Virus record (IMG/VR): IMGVR_UViG_3300030019_000057
Span: 1 to 45,491 of that record
Length of the DNA stretch: 45,491 nt
Direction: 5' to 3' (one strand)
Source of the DNA: a virus
Shown: positions 37,846 through 45,491 of the stretch, piece by piece
How the letters are laid out: the number at the start of each line of letters is the position of its first letter
How positions within the stretch are numbered: position 1 is the first letter of the stretch
Position numbers and translations under genes: made by a program
Notes under the pieces: generated by a model
What the model saw: the letters and a program-made list of their open reading frames with translations, nothing else
What the model was told of the DNA's origin: nothing
Database searches by the model: none

Positions 37846-38727
37846 GTTTTCTGATTTAATATGTTCTTCTGTATGTGGTTCCACATGTATATATATTTCA
37901 CTCCTTGGAATTATATCATGTAAATCTTGTTCTATCTTATCACATATCTTATGACCGTTGGATACTGATATACGTGGGTTTAAATGCAAGTCAAATTTAA
38001 TAAAGGTATCTGCACCTGCTGAACGTAATTTAAGGTCGTGATAACACATAATATCAATATTATTATCCAAATAGTTTTTAACTATATTTCTACTATCTTT
38101 TGGTGCTTTATCTAATAAAACATCAATTGCTCTTTTACCTAAGTTATAAGATACACCTAAAACAACTAACGCAACCCCTAATGCTGCTATTGAATCTGCT
38201 AAGTACCAATTAAAGTTAGATAGAATTAATCCTGTTAAAACTACAAATGAACTTAATATATCAGTTGAAAAATGCAATGCATCAGCTTCTAATGCTTGAC
38301 TATTCGTTTCCTTTGCTATCTTATGTAATTTCTTTGCACGATTATAATCTACTAAAATAGATGTTACAATAACAATATAACTCCATATACTTATTTCAAT
38401 ATGGGTATTCCCCGACATAATTCGAGATATAGCTTCATTTATAATCCATACACAAGTTATAAGTAATAAAACGGTTTCAATTAAAGCTGATAGATTTTCT
38501 ATTTTACCATGTCCATAGTTATGTTCAGTATCTGCTGGTTTATCTGACACACGAACTGCAATATATGTTACAATAGCTGCAACCATATCTAAGGTAGAAT
38601 GTAATGCTTCTGACAATATACCCAAACTACCAGTAACTAACCCAATAATCAATTTAAAAATAGTTAAAAATGCTGATGCAAAAACCGACATTAATGCAAT
38701 ACTTCTTTTTTCTTTGCTCTTATTCAT
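37831..38727 (-). CDS. Cation diffusion facilitator (CDF) zinc transporter
   Basis: 298 aa, normal for the family. Signature GSLGILSEALHSTLDM (33-48), HNYGHGKIENLSALIE (69-84), six predicted membrane helices, then the C-terminal ferredoxin-like cytoplasmic domain (~210-285). The transport site is H43-x3-D47 in TM2 and H152-x3-D156 in TM5; the HxxxD/HxxxD arrangement is the one associated with zinc-selective members, whereas FieF has D in TM2. It exports divalent metal in exchange for protons across the inner membrane. A complete metal-efflux pump is rare in phages. It has its own promoter and terminator, so it is a self-contained cassette. Confidence 0.96.
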   Translation of the reverse strand: MNKSKEKRSIALMSVFASAFLTIFKLIIGLVTGSLGILSEALHSTLDMVAAIVTYIAVRVSDKPADTEHNYGHGKIENLSALIETVLLLITCVWIINEAISRIMSGNTHIEISIWSYIVIVTSILVDYNRAKKLHKIAKETNSQALEADALHFSTDILSSFVVLTGLILSNFNWYLADSIAALGVALVVLGVSYNLGKRAIDVLLDKAPKDSRNIVKNYLDNNIDIMCYHDLKLRSAGADTFIKFDLHLNPRISVSNGHKICDKIEQDLHDIIPRSEIYIHVEPHTEEHIKSENKKDY

Positions 38728-38750
38728 ATTTTGGTTTTAAATTTAGAATA

Positions 38751-38781
38751 CAAAGATAATAATAAAAAATGAAACTACAAA
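38751..38781 (-). promoter_or_regulatory. Bacteroidota-type promoter of the CDF transporter
   Basis: Minus strand: TTTG (38781-38778), 19 bases, TATCTTTG (38758-38751), 24 bases before the start at 38727. Confidence 0.88.
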
Positions 38782-38826
38782 ATAAAGAAGAAATATATTA
38801 TAAATAAATAGTATATAAGTTATATA

Positions 38827-39753
38827 TCATGATCTTGCATCTTTTTTGTCAGTTTCTATTTGTGCTAAGAACATTTCTTGTTCAGATTTTCTTCTATTAT
38901 TCAATCCACCAAACTTTCCACTGTTTCTGGTAGATGGTATAAGTTGTGCAGCAGCGATAAAATCACCTGTTTTTAAAACATCTGTAAATTCACTATTTCT
39001 GAAACCACTAACACCCATATTATATACCATAGAAACCATAGAATCATACATAGATTGTGTTATTTCCATGTCAGTTCCTTCTTGTTTCCATTGGTCAAAC
39101 ATTCTTTTAACACCATCTTCTGCTACTTTCAAGTCAGCTCTAAGTAATTCATCAGCTTTTTCTTCGGTAATATGTTGACCTATTTTAAATTTTGATTTTT
39201 TTATTGGTTCAGCATGTCCATATCCTATTGTTACTTTACCATCACCTATACTATATCCTACTAATTTTAATTTTTCGTGTTGTTTAATAGAATCAATTCC
39301 ATTTTCAGAAATAGTAAGGTGTTGTGGGTCTTTTTCTTTATATACAATTGGTGCTTTTACATTAGGTTCTTTATGATGACTAAAAAAATCAAAGAATTTA
39401 AATATTGATTTTAATGTTATATGTTCATCTTGTGCAACTTTTTCTATTTCCTTATCATTTATTACATTAGTTGCATTAATTTTTTCTATTGAAGTGAATC
39501 CCATTGTAGATGTTACATAAATTATAAATAATAATTTAATAATATTTTTCCTTCTTCCTAAGTCTTTTACAGATGTTAGTAAATTAAAAGTTTTATTGAA
39601 TATGTTTTTTAATTGTTCTTTATTAAAGTTTTTTAAATTACTTATATTAAATTCTTCATTTAAACTAATATCAGTATTAAAGTCAATACTATTTAAATTA
39701 AATTCTTCAAATAAAAATCTTTCTACTATATAATCTTCAAAATTCTTAACCAT
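38827..39753 (-). CDS. GH24 (T4-type) lysozyme with N-terminal membrane segment and leader
   Basis: 308 aa. Residues 1-11 (MVKNFEDYIVE) look like a capsid-targeting leader; ~35-65 are helical; ~71-88 form a hydrophobic segment (IIKLLFIIYVTSTMGFTS); ~150-300 form the muramidase domain: IKQHEKLKLVGY with catalytic-type E160, then GDGKVTIGYGHAEP (170-183) with T175. The usual second acid (E-x8-D) falls on I169; D171 two residues later may replace it. QSMYDSMVSMVYNMGVSGFRNS and the closing GGLNNRRKSEQEMF are typical of GH24. It cleaves the NAM-NAG bond of peptidoglycan. The leader and position beside probable virion genes suggest a structural/entry lysozyme rather than a simple endolysin. Confidence 0.9.
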   Translation of the reverse strand: MVKNFEDYIVERFLFEEFNLNSIDFNTDISLNEEFNISNLKNFNKEQLKNIFNKTFNLLTSVKDLGRRKNIIKLLFIIYVTSTMGFTSIEKINATNVINDKEIEKVAQDEHITLKSIFKFFDFFSHHKEPNVKAPIVYKEKDPQHLTISENGIDSIKQHEKLKLVGYSIGDGKVTIGYGHAEPIKKSKFKIGQHITEEKADELLRADLKVAEDGVKRMFDQWKQEGTDMEITQSMYDSMVSMVYNMGVSGFRNSEFTDVLKTGDFIAAAQLIPSTRNSGKFGGLNNRRKSEQEMFLAQIETDKKDARS

Positions 39754-39758
39754 TTTAA

Positions 39759-40523
39759 TTAATCTCTTTTTTTACATCTATATTTAAAATAGAAGAAGTC
39801 GTTATCAACTATTTTGAAAACATTTTCATTACTGTGTATTATTAAAAATGGTTGATTGTCTACATCTAAATTAAATCCTTTAATAGTTATTATTTTTCCC
39901 TTTTTAAATATAGTATTATTACCCAATGCATCTTTTACTTTTAATTCATCTGCTAAAACAACATAATCACCATTATCAGGAACAAACCAATTAAATAAAA
40001 TTTTATATAAATAATTACTTAATTTTAATTTATATTCTACATCTATATAACCGAATCTTGGATCTGTAAATAGATCAGTTGATAATTTTGTTTTATTTAA
40101 ACCATTATAATTACGATAAACCCCAAAAAATTCTTCTTCCATAAATTCAAATGATATAAATACATCAACATTCAATGTATTATTAATGAAAATTCTTAAT
40201 ATTTTTAAATTTTGGTATTCTTCTAAGTCTTCTAAGAAGTAATCTAATTTATGACCAATTATTGATGTACTACCTTGTGCGTATAGGTCTTTCATAACCC
40301 TATTTAAATCTTGCACAACTTGACTCATTCTTGCATAACTATCAAGATAAGGACTACTACCATCTGAATAAATAGACATTTGTGGATCTTGTGCAAATCC
40401 AAATCCAGCACCAAGGGGCATTTGACCCATTTGCATATCCGCAAATTCAGTACTTTCTTTTAATATTTCTTCGGGTAAGTTATCCACTATAAAGCTATAC
40501 TTATTATATTTCAATATATTCAT
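39759..40523 (-). CDS. Probable virion protein of unknown function
   Basis: 254 aa. Starts MNILKYNKYSFIVDNL, followed by EEILKESTEFADMQMGQM, then a Met/Gly/Pro-rich flexible stretch (~30-60) and a beta-rich globular body. The leader style matches the other putative packaged proteins here. I recognise no domain. It shares an AT-rich divergent intergenic region (40524-40615) with the plus-strand block; no TTTG/TAnnTTTG promoter is present there, so late genes may use another signal. Confidence 0.78.
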   Translation of the reverse strand: MNILKYNKYSFIVDNLPEEILKESTEFADMQMGQMPLGAGFGFAQDPQMSIYSDGSSPYLDSYARMSQVVQDLNRVMKDLYAQGSTSIIGHKLDYFLEDLEEYQNLKILRIFINNTLNVDVFISFEFMEEEFFGVYRNYNGLNKTKLSTDLFTDPRFGYIDVEYKLKLSNYLYKILFNWFVPDNGDYVVLADELKVKDALGNNTIFKKGKIITIKGFNLDVDNQPFLIIHSNENVFKIVDNDFFYFKYRCKKRD

Positions 40524-40615
40524 AGTTTGTACTATAATTTTATTTTATATATAAAATTTGCATCATTATATTTTTATATATAATCTATTATTTAAATATA
40601 AAAAATAATAATATT

Positions 40616-40930
40616 ATGGAAAAAAATAACAACACAGTTAATAAAAAAACTATTAAAAAATCAACTATTGAACCACAAGAAATCATTGTTGAAAAAGAAC
40701 CAATATTAGAAACACCTATAAGTGAAATAGTTAAAGAATTACCTAAACTTAAAATATACGAATTATATAAACAAATTATAATTGATGGTAATTCATTTAA
40801 AGTTTATTTAAGGGATGTAATAATTTATGATACTAAAAATAAGGAAAAATACCCTATTTTTGAAGAAGAATATTTTATTGTAGGTGGAAAAAAATATATA
40901 TACAAAGGTACAAGAATAGAAATATATTAA
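40616..40930 (+). CDS. Hypothetical protein
   Basis: 104 aa. A Lys/Asn/Thr-rich disordered N-terminus (MEKNNNTVNKKTIKKST), a Pro/Glu linker, then a beta-rich C-terminal half (FKVYLRDVIIYDTKNKEK; FIVGGKKYIYKGTRIEIY). Short basic phage structural or accessory protein; not recognised. First gene of the final plus-strand block, start context AATAATATTATGG. Confidence 0.82.
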   Translation: MEKNNNTVNKKTIKKSTIEPQEIIVEKEPILETPISEIVKELPKLKIYELYKQIIIDGNSFKVYLRDVIIYDTKNKEKYPIFEEEYFIVGGKKYIYKGTRIEIY

Positions 40931-40948
40931 AAAATATTATAATAAAAT

Positions 40949-43228
40949 ATGAATAACTTAAATAATTTAAATAAATACTCAGAATTTATAAAATATAAAA
41001 GAATTAATGAAGCTGATGGTTTTAAAACAAGTGCGGGTTCTTATGCTGGTCCAAGTAGTGGTGGTATAGTTGATTCAAATACAATGTTTGCTAACGTACA
41101 TGGTAATTTAGCAGGTGCTGAATATACATTAGTTGGTTCTGCTGTTATTAAACTTTTCGGATTTATCAAAAGAAAAGGTATGGAAGTATATATGAAAACT
41201 ATTTTAAAACCAAGATTAGGTAAAATATTAATGAATGGTGTTTTAAGATATACTATTAAAGCTAATCTTAGAGGACCAGGTGTAAAAGAATGGTTTGTTA
41301 TTAGAAAAGAAGAAGCGGAAGAAGAAGTCGCATTTGATAATATGGTTTCATTTAGTAATGGAACTGAAAAAGGTTTAAGTCAACTTATAGTTGGTGCAAC
41401 TGTCACCACTCAAAAAACAACACCCGAATTAGTTGATGGTAAATATATTTGCCCTGCAAATAATGCAACTTTTGAAGTTGTGAATAAAATAATCACAACT
41501 GTAAGCGGTGGTGGTGTGTTACCACAACCTAATGTTCAACCACAAGATGAAACACAAGATGAAACAGAAGGTGAAACAGAAGATGTTCAAATAGAAGATG
41601 TAAGCGATGAAGAAATTAAAAAGAAAAGAGATGAATTTGAACAACAAATAATAGATGGTACTATTGATTTAGAACCAGATCCATCAATTAAAGGTGATAT
41701 TGAATATCTTAATACAGTACTTGAAAAAATCAAAAAAGAATGTGATACAAGTGGTTTAAGTAAAGAAAACGAAAAAATATTAATAGATTGGCAACGAAAT
41801 TTAAAACGTGATATGAAAACACTTAAAATTGAAGGTGTAGATGTAATTGAAGAATTATTAAGAAATAAACAAGTTGAAGATAAATTAAAATTACAGATTG
41901 ATAAACAACAATACATGGTTGATATTAAAAGTTTACTTGAAATGAATGATAAAATAGATTTATTTTTAACAACGTATAAACCAGTAACTACAACAGGAAA
42001 AACTGTTGGTGTAGTAGCAGATAGTATTCATAGTTCATATGATGAATTTTTACTTGAATTAAAAGCTGCTGTTGTAGTAGGTGATAAAAAATTAACTACC
42101 CATAAACCAGTTGTTAGTAGATTAGGTGATGAATTAGTTGAATTAGCTAAAAAAGGTGAAGCAATTGATTTAAATGATCCCGAATTTTACAAACAATTTG
42201 AAAGTGATGAAGTTAGAAACGCAGTTACTAAAGAAGTATTAACAGATAAACCAAGTTTAGTAAAATTACAACTCACTGCGGAAAATATTATTGCAGGTGG
42301 TGTTGCTACACCAGGTACAAGTGGTGGTGCAAATACAATGTCAGATAAAAATAGATGGAAATTAGATAATTATTGGAAACGAACTGTTGAAGATGTTATG
42401 GCATTATATGGTAAATTTATGGTAACTGACCCCGTAAATCCATATAAACTTAAAGGTGAAGAATCACCCGCAAAAATAGAAGAATTTAAAAAACAAAATA
42501 ATGCTATGGGTGGTCAAGGTAAAGCATTAGCTAATACATTACTAATGAAAACAGCAAGTGATAATAAACTATTTAACGATAGTGCAACTGTTGTAAGTGA
42601 TTTAAATAAAATAGATAAAAATGAATATTGTATCTTAAATATGTCTTTTCAACAAGATAAAAATGATACGGGAAATGATTATTATGTATTAAGAAGAGTC
42701 ACAGCAGCAAGAGATACGTTAAAAATATTTAGAATTCTTGGTAAAATTGATTTATCTAAAATAAACGCTGAATTCAAAGAAACAGATTTTTCATCTTTAA
42801 TAAAGAAGGAATATAGTAAATTTTTATTACCTAAAATGGAAGGTAGTTTAGATGCAAATAAAAATGGACTTAGAGGTATTTATATTATCCAAGATAAACA
42901 AGGTAACTTTAGTACAGGTGAAGCATCAAACAAAGTATCGTTAATGTATTTATTTTCAAAATTTGAAAAAATAGATTGGACTGATAAAAGTAGTTACTAT
43001 TTTAAAATAAAAGTATTCAAAGGTGATGGATATGAAAGAATATTAGGTGATAAATTTCAAGAACATTTCGAAGAAGAAAAACAATATTATAAAGTAAACC
43101 TTTCTATTGATAGTACACTTAAATATAAAATAACTTCTATTGATTCATTTGGTAAATTTAATAACTATGATATTTTACAAGTAAAAGATATGTTTGAAAC
43201 ATTCAAACAATATTTAGGACAAAAATAA
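40949..43228 (+). CDS. Large putative virion protein with capsid-targeting-like leader
   Basis: 759 aa. The leader NLNKYSEFIKYKRINEADG fits the capsid-targeting pattern (Y-x-x-F-I ... I-N-E|A). The following ~150 residues are Gly-rich with a beta-type domain. An acidic repeat QDETQDETEGETED lies near residue 200 and acts as a linker to a helical middle (~215-330, coiled-coil-like), and the last ~250 residues are alpha/beta. No enzyme motif seen. It is followed by three genes with the same orientation and spacing of 12-40 bases. Structural function is inferred from context and leader only. Confidence 0.8.
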   Translation: MNNLNNLNKYSEFIKYKRINEADGFKTSAGSYAGPSSGGIVDSNTMFANVHGNLAGAEYTLVGSAVIKLFGFIKRKGMEVYMKTILKPRLGKILMNGVLRYTIKANLRGPGVKEWFVIRKEEAEEEVAFDNMVSFSNGTEKGLSQLIVGATVTTQKTTPELVDGKYICPANNATFEVVNKIITTVSGGGVLPQPNVQPQDETQDETEGETEDVQIEDVSDEEIKKKRDEFEQQIIDGTIDLEPDPSIKGDIEYLNTVLEKIKKECDTSGLSKENEKILIDWQRNLKRDMKTLKIEGVDVIEELLRNKQVEDKLKLQIDKQQYMVDIKSLLEMNDKIDLFLTTYKPVTTTGKTVGVVADSIHSSYDEFLLELKAAVVVGDKKLTTHKPVVSRLGDELVELAKKGEAIDLNDPEFYKQFESDEVRNAVTKEVLTDKPSLVKLQLTAENIIAGGVATPGTSGGANTMSDKNRWKLDNYWKRTVEDVMALYGKFMVTDPVNPYKLKGEESPAKIEEFKKQNNAMGGQGKALANTLLMKTASDNKLFNDSATVVSDLNKIDKNEYCILNMSFQQDKNDTGNDYYVLRRVTAARDTLKIFRILGKIDLSKINAEFKETDFSSLIKKEYSKFLLPKMEGSLDANKNGLRGIYIIQDKQGNFSTGEASNKVSLMYLFSKFEKIDWTDKSSYYFKIKVFKGDGYERILGDKFQEHFEEEKQYYKVNLSIDSTLKYKITSIDSFGKFNNYDILQVKDMFETFKQYLGQK

Positions 43229-43239
43229 ACAATAAAAAT

Positions 43240-44370
43240 ATGTTAAAAGAATATAATAGCTTTTTAAATAATGATTTATTAAATGAAGGTGTTACAACAT
43301 CAGCAGAAATAAAAAAATCTATGAGTAATATTGTAAATAATGCTACAAAATCATTAAAAAATATTAAATATAAATATTATAATGAATATACTAATGATAA
43401 ACAAGAAATTGAAGACAAGGGTATTTATTATGCTGTTGTTAGATTTGAACCAAGTGTATTAAGTGAAGAAACAAAAGCAATAGAAAATTTCATTTTTTGG
43501 GTTAAAGTTCAAATTTTATCAAAGTCAACAAAAGAAATTGTTGATATTAATAAAATTCCAATAACTATTTGTCAATATAAAATAGTAGGATATGATGATG
43601 CAATGAGTCAATATTTTGATTTATTAAATAAAAATATATCTGATATTAAATTATTTAAAAATAAAAAAGATTTTTTTGCAAGTAAAATAAATGAAATTCT
43701 TGGTGATAGAGATATAAATGGTTTTTATTTATTTAAATCAAAACAAAATATCACTACTACTATAAGCGATAAATTAAGAATTGATAAATCTGGTTATAAA
43801 GGTGAAATTATTTCTGAAAAAGGTAGTGAAAAACTTACTGGTGTTAGGTCAAAAAAACAACAATTAGGATTATATAAAAATTCACTCGGTAATGTCATTC
43901 TTGTGTTAAATTATAAAGATGATGATGTGAATTATTTAAATTTATCTGATAATAAGTTAGGTGTTATTCAACATGATGAAATGACACAAAAATTTAGAGC
44001 AATAAAGGATAAAGAAAATAAAATATTATCATTATCACCATACATAGAAAGTAAATTATCTGAAAATGATAGTCAACCAGATTTAACAAAGAAAATAAAC
44101 ACGTTGAAATTTTATATAGAAACAGTTAGAATAGCAAACGATAATATTCAAGATGAATTACTCAAAAAAAGTTTAAAAGTATTATTACAAAATATTTTTA
44201 TTAAATATGATGATTTAATAAAAAATATAGTATTAAATAAAACAAGTGATATTAAAAGTAACAAAATACTAAAACAAGCAACTGCTGATATTATTAATTA
44301 TATTAGAATTTTCAATTCAGATAAAATAATTGTAAATATGCTAACTGAATTAAATAAAGTCTTATCTTAA
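43240..44370 (+). CDS. Putative virion protein with capsid-targeting-like leader
   Basis: 376 aa. MLKEYNSFLNNDLLNEGVTT fits the same leader pattern (Y-x-x-F ... L-N-E|G). The body is Lys/Asn/Ile-rich and mostly helical in its last third (~290-376), with a beta-type centre (GVRSKKQQLGLYKNSLGNVILV). No family recognised. 11 bases after the 759 aa gene. Confidence 0.8.
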   Translation: MLKEYNSFLNNDLLNEGVTTSAEIKKSMSNIVNNATKSLKNIKYKYYNEYTNDKQEIEDKGIYYAVVRFEPSVLSEETKAIENFIFWVKVQILSKSTKEIVDINKIPITICQYKIVGYDDAMSQYFDLLNKNISDIKLFKNKKDFFASKINEILGDRDINGFYLFKSKQNITTTISDKLRIDKSGYKGEIISEKGSEKLTGVRSKKQQLGLYKNSLGNVILVLNYKDDDVNYLNLSDNKLGVIQHDEMTQKFRAIKDKENKILSLSPYIESKLSENDSQPDLTKKINTLKFYIETVRIANDNIQDELLKKSLKVLLQNIFIKYDDLIKNIVLNKTSDIKSNKILKQATADIINYIRIFNSDKIIVNMLTELNKVLS

Positions 44371-44407
44371 TAATGAAAATTATTATTAAAAATTAAATAT
44401 ATAAATA

Positions 44408-44758
44408 ATGAAACATATAAAACAATATTATCTATTTTGTGAAGGTAATGAGGAACAAGGTGTTATGGATAATATGGCACTTGATATTGATTTTAAGCAG
44501 ATTGAAGATACTAATACACAGATTGAAAACACAAAAGAAAATATAGAAAATAAGAAAAAAGAATTAGAAGCTAACTTAGAAATGCTTCAAAACCTTCAAG
44601 TACAAGGATTCACCGAAGATAATAAAAAAATATTAGAGGCAAAGAAAAAATCTATAAAAACTTCAATGGATAATATTACAGCAGAAATAAAAACACTTGA
44701 AGATACTATTAAAATATTCAAAGATAGAATATTACTCTTGAAAAAACAAAAACAATAA
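44408..44758 (+). CDS. Coiled-coil protein with capsid-targeting-like leader
   Basis: 116 aa. MKHIKQYYLFCEGNEEQG at the N-terminus, then from ~30 to the end a continuous coiled coil (IENTKENIENKKKELEANLE; ITAEIKTLEDTIKIFKDRIL). Resembles a scaffold/core or tail-chaperone-like helical protein; the exact role is unknown. Placed directly before the tape-measure-like gene. Confidence 0.82.
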   Translation: MKHIKQYYLFCEGNEEQGVMDNMALDIDFKQIEDTNTQIENTKENIENKKKELEANLEMLQNLQVQGFTEDNKKILEAKKKSIKTSMDNITAEIKTLEDTIKIFKDRILLLKKQKQ

Positions 44759-44764
44759 TAACAC

Positions 44765-45491
44765 ATGCCTTCTAAAATAGAAAAAGATTTTATTGATAAT
44801 TTACAAAATTTTACTGATTCATTGGAAAATTTAGTTGAATTACTAAAGAAACAACATGAAAAAGGTGGTGATGCAGTGAATAAAATGTCTGCTTCTATGG
44901 ATGGTGAAAGATTAAAAACCATTTCAGAAGAAATAAAAGTGTTATCCGAAACAACTGGTAGAATTGATAGTAGAACAAAAGAAATTTTATCAGAAGTAAA
45001 GCAAGCACGTAAAGCAAAAGAAGGTGGTGTTTTTCAACAAACATCTGATAAAGGGAACACTAAAAAAGTAGTTGATGGTGTTAAACTTATTCTTCTAATC
45101 GCAGTTGGTGTTTTAGCTATTGGCATGGCATTTAAAATAATTGGTAAGGTTGATCCATTATCAGTTTTAGCACTTAGTATAGCAATTTATACTATTGCAA
45201 TTGCATTTGAAAAGTTAAGTAATATAAAAGGTATGACAACTAAAAAAGCAGTAGCAGTTAGTGGTCTTATGGTTATAATGGCAATGGCTATAATGCTTTC
45301 AAGTCAAATTTTAAGATGGACTGCACCAATTAGTTTGATTACAGCATTTAGTATTTTAGCTGTTGCTGCAACATTAGGTGTCGCTGTATTCCTATTATTT
45401 AAAGCAGTTGAACATCTTGATTTATCAAAACCAAAAGTATTAAAGAATATGCTATTGCTACCTATAATACTACCTATAATAGCATCAGCTA
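44765..45491 (+). CDS. Tape-measure-like protein, 3'-truncated by window end
   Basis: The frame opens with ATG at 44765 (MPSKIEKDFIDNLQNF) and stays open for 242 codons to the window end. Residues ~1-90 are a charged coiled coil (LVELLKKQHEKGG; RIDSRTKEILSEVKQARKAK). From ~105 a series of hydrophobic helices follows (LILLIAVGVLAIGMAFKIIG; SVLALSIAIYTIAIAFEKL; GLMVIMAMAIMLSS), alternating with short polar loops. This coiled-coil-then-hydrophobic layout is characteristic of phage tail tape-measure proteins, which set tail length and line the tail tube; a membrane protein is the alternative. The missing C-terminal part prevents a firm call. Confidence 0.65.
   Translation, partial: MPSKIEKDFIDNLQNFTDSLENLVELLKKQHEKGGDAVNKMSASMDGERLKTISEEIKVLSETTGRIDSRTKEILSEVKQARKAKEGGVFQQTSDKGNTKKVVDGVKLILLIAVGVLAIGMAFKIIGKVDPLSVLALSIAIYTIAIAFEKLSNIKGMTTKKAVAVSGLMVIMAMAIMLSSQILRWTAPISLITAFSILAVAATLGVAVFLLFKAVEHLDLSKPKVLKNMLLLPIILPIIASA

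Noticed and set aside
38846-39178. 110-codon plus-strand frame
   Set aside because: Antisense to the GH24 domain of the lysozyme gene, which is supported by motif content.
40524-40615. T4-like late promoter (TATAAATA) between divergent virion genes
   Set aside because: Only loose TATAT/TATAAAATA strings are present in extremely AT-rich DNA; the match is no better than chance here.
41587-41916. 109-codon minus-strand frame
   Set aside because: Antisense to the helical region of the 759 aa gene; Cys/Ser/Phe-rich composition typical of a reverse shadow of Lys/Glu/Asp-rich coding sequence.
1-45491. tRNA genes, rRNA or CRISPR arrays
   Set aside because: I found no T-arm GTTCRA-type sequence in cloverleaf context, no rRNA-like stretch and no regularly spaced repeats. 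Reading by eye could miss a degenerate tRNA; a tRNAscan run would settle it.
1-45491. Recoded stop codons, as in some crAss-like phages
   Set aside because: TAA dominates, but TGA (methyltransferase 4, 137 aa gene, 146 aa YopX gene) and TAG (Nudix gene) end proteins at family-appropriate lengths, so the standard bacterial code holds.

Overview
The window is a strongly AT-rich, densely packed stretch of a large tailed phage (or phage-like contig) that most likely infects a member of the Bacteroidota. Three things support this. Genes run in long same-strand blocks with 0-20 base spacing or short overlaps. The gene content is typical of large phages: thymidine kinase, dUTPase, a GMP reductase/IMP dehydrogenase relative, Nudix, Pnkp-like kinase-phosphatase, Thg1, T4-type lysozyme, two YopX-family proteins and orphan DNA methyltransferases. 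Most tellingly, at least a dozen intergenic sites match the Bacteroidota promoter TTTG-N18-20-TAnnTTTG. Starts are usually preceded by an A-rich stretch (often AATAATATG) rather than a Shine-Dalgarno sequence. TAA, TAG and TGA all serve as stops. No tRNA, rRNA, CRISPR array or integrase was seen.

Layout. 1-6701 (+): a gene fragment, a PD-(D/E)XK-like nuclease whose start codon lies in a long inverted repeat, thymidine kinase, two paralogous 484-500 aa proteins of unknown function flanking a tiny lipoprotein, and an ankyrin protein. 6744-32733 (-): a 26-kb early/middle-type region. It begins (reading the plus strand) with a MoxR-like AAA+ ATPase, continues through many small hypothetical genes, the YopX pair, Thg1, Nudix, Pnkp-like kinase/phosphatase and the third paralog. 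Then come four related C5-cytosine methyltransferases with different target-recognition regions, a GMP reductase/IMPDH-like enzyme and dUTPase. 32820-37025 (+): a Sir2-family protein, a SprT-like metalloprotease, small proteins and a nucleotidyltransferase-fold protein. 37037-40523 (-): an HExxH protease, a CDF zinc transporter, a lysozyme and a probable virion protein. 40616-end (+): four further genes, probably virion or tail proteins, the last being a tape-measure-like protein cut by the window end.

How it fits together. Nucleotide supply (Tdk, Dut, GMPR/IMPDH-like, Nudix) and nucleic-acid end repair (Pnkp-like, Thg1-like, NTase-like) serve replication and perhaps tRNA/RNA repair. The methyltransferase array probably protects phage DNA against several host restriction specificities. 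Proteins on both sides of the CDF gene (protease, lysozyme, putative virion proteins, ankyrin protein, one paralog) share N-termini resembling the T4 capsid-targeting peptide, suggesting a cohort packaged in the head. Hairpin terminators are fused to stop codons and to the -33 boxes of the next promoter, showing extreme compaction.

The points most worth following are the four-member methyltransferase array, the three-member SCM/RAxVW/FMDRxYT protein family with a 48-bp identical tract between two copies, the capsid-targeting-like N-termini, the two hairpins built over start codons, and the extended promoter motif.
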